From an uncultured Oligoflexia bacterium (GTDB lineage: Bacteria; Bdellovibrionota; Bacteriovoracia; Bacteriovoracales; Bacteriovoracaceae), in assembly GCA_950060715.1 (NCBI GenBank), contig CATLVA010000084.1, forward strand, positions 1 to 6,668: DNA of 6,668 nt, written 5' to 3'. Shown here in pieces: positions 5,926-6,668 of this stretch. The position numbers and the translations under genes were made by a program. The notes under the pieces were generated by a model. The model did no database searches. It was not told the DNA's origin and saw only the letters and a program-made list of their open reading frames with translations. Each line of letters starts with the position of its first letter. Positions within the stretch are counted from its first letter, which is position 1.

Positions 5926-6668
5926 CCAAATACTTATGACAATGTGCTTATGAAGCTCAATCGAGAGTTTGATCTAGTACATACGAGCCAAATTAATGAT
6001 GAAGTGGATAGAACGACTGAAGTTTTAGGTCGGACTTTGGGCGTTGACCGAGTGGGAGTTTGGCTTTTTAATGAAGACCAAAATGAGATTGAGTGTAAGT
6101 CACTATTTGTTCTAGATTCAAATCAAGTGATTAGAGGAGAGATACTTAAAGAGTCAGATTATAGACCCTACTTTAAGGCACTACTAGAGCAACGTTCTAT
6201 CAAGGTCATAGATGCTAAAAATGATCCTATTACCAGCTGTTTTAACGAAGGCTATCTAGTACCTCAAGGTATTTCATCAATGTATGATATCCCCATTTGG
6301 AAAGCTGGTAAGGCCATCGGTGTACTTTGCCTAGAATATAAAGATTTGAAAACTAAATGGCATGAAAGAGAAGAAAGACTTATTACTTCAGTTGCTGACT
6401 TTATAGCAAAGATATACGAAAAGTTCTCTGTACTCGAATTAGTTGAAAACTTGGAGAGAAACGTTCGACTAAGGACCATTGAGCTTGAGCAGGCCATGAA
6501 TCAACTGAAGCAAACCCAAGAGTTTTTGGTTGAAAAAGAAAAACTCGCGGTACTTGGTTCTGTTGTCGCAGGTATATCTCATGAATTAAAAAACCCGCTC
6601 AATTTAATTATTTCTTCTTCTAAGGCCATATTAGATATAAGTGAAAAGGAACCAAATAAGAAAATAGC
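5923..6668 (+). CDS. GAF-domain sensor histidine kinase (partial, 3' end outside window)
   Basis: The frame is open from TTG at 5923 to the window end, giving 248 codons. Residues about 14-165 form a GAF domain, a small-molecule or redox-sensing fold; GISSMYDIPIWKAGKAIGVL (116-135) and the following W146 with an acidic/basic helix are typical of it. A charged coiled-coil linker (about 168-206) leads into the dimerisation/phospho-acceptor domain, whose H-box GISHELKNPLN carries the autophosphorylation site His220 (codon 6580-6582). The N, G1, F and G2 boxes of the ATPase domain must lie beyond the window. There is no signal peptide or membrane segment before the H-box, so this part is cytoplasmic, and the sensor probably reads an internal cue. 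The ligand cannot be told from the sequence. A response regulator may lie downstream or be fused to the C-terminus. The start rests on AGGAG six bases upstream and an in-frame stop immediately before it. Confidence 0.92.
   Translation, partial: MPNTYDNVLMKLNREFDLVHTSQINDEVDRTTEVLGRTLGVDRVGVWLFNEDQNEIECKSLFVLDSNQVIRGEILKESDYRPYFKALLEQRSIKVIDAKNDPITSCFNEGYLVPQGISSMYDIPIWKAGKAIGVLCLEYKDLKTKWHEREERLITSVADFIAKIYEKFSVLELVENLERNVRLRTIELEQAMNQLKQTQEFLVEKEKLAVLGSVVAGISHELKNPLNLIISSSKAILDISEKEPNKKI

Noticed and set aside
6264..6497. Minus-strand 77-codon open frame inside the kinase gene
   Set aside because: It is antisense to the well-conserved GAF and coiled-coil codons, which are clearly coding on the plus strand.

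Overview
The window is AT-rich bacterial chromosomal DNA carrying five recognisable loci plus the probable last codons of a sixth. I found no tRNA, rRNA, CRISPR array, insertion sequence or phage gene. The gene set is a membrane-stress isomerase of the Cti family, an aldehyde dehydrogenase, a lipoprotein with an acidic linker and a GAF-type histidine kinase. Together with the AT-rich composition, this fits a free-living Gram-negative bacterium. A marine Bdellovibrionota/Bacteriovoracales-like genome is my best guess, but it is an inference from style and not proven by any marker gene.

Layout: positions 1-42 read as the 3' end of an upstream plus-strand gene. Positions 159-635 (+) encode a small secreted protein of unknown function. 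It converges on 632-2920 (-), a full-length cis/trans fatty acid isomerase with a c-type heme motif, and the two stop codons overlap. The 156-base gap 2921-3076 is a divergent promoter region, with a good sigma70-type promoter for the isomerase on the minus strand. From it the plus-strand locus 3077-4486 leads away. This is an aldehyde dehydrogenase gene intact in frame and motifs but broken by two separate in-frame stop codons, so it is annotated as a pseudogene. It converges, with a one-base gap, on 4488-5717 (-), a lipoprotein with a probable TIM-barrel glycosidase-like domain. A second divergent spacer (5718-5922) precedes 5923-6668 (+), a GAF-domain sensor histidine kinase that starts at TTG and runs off the window just after its phospho-acceptor histidine box.

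How the parts relate: the genes alternate in strand and each appears to be its own transcription unit. There is no multi-gene operon here and no sign that the products form one pathway. Both tail-to-tail junctions lack spacer DNA. At each, a long stem-loop lies just past the plus-strand stop codon, inside the 3' coding end of the opposing gene, and probably serves as a terminator. The most notable items are the doubly interrupted dehydrogenase, the buried terminator hairpins, a candidate leaderless promoter for the lipoprotein gene, and the unplaced glycosidase-like lipoprotein. I do not see convincing evidence of a new multi-gene system.
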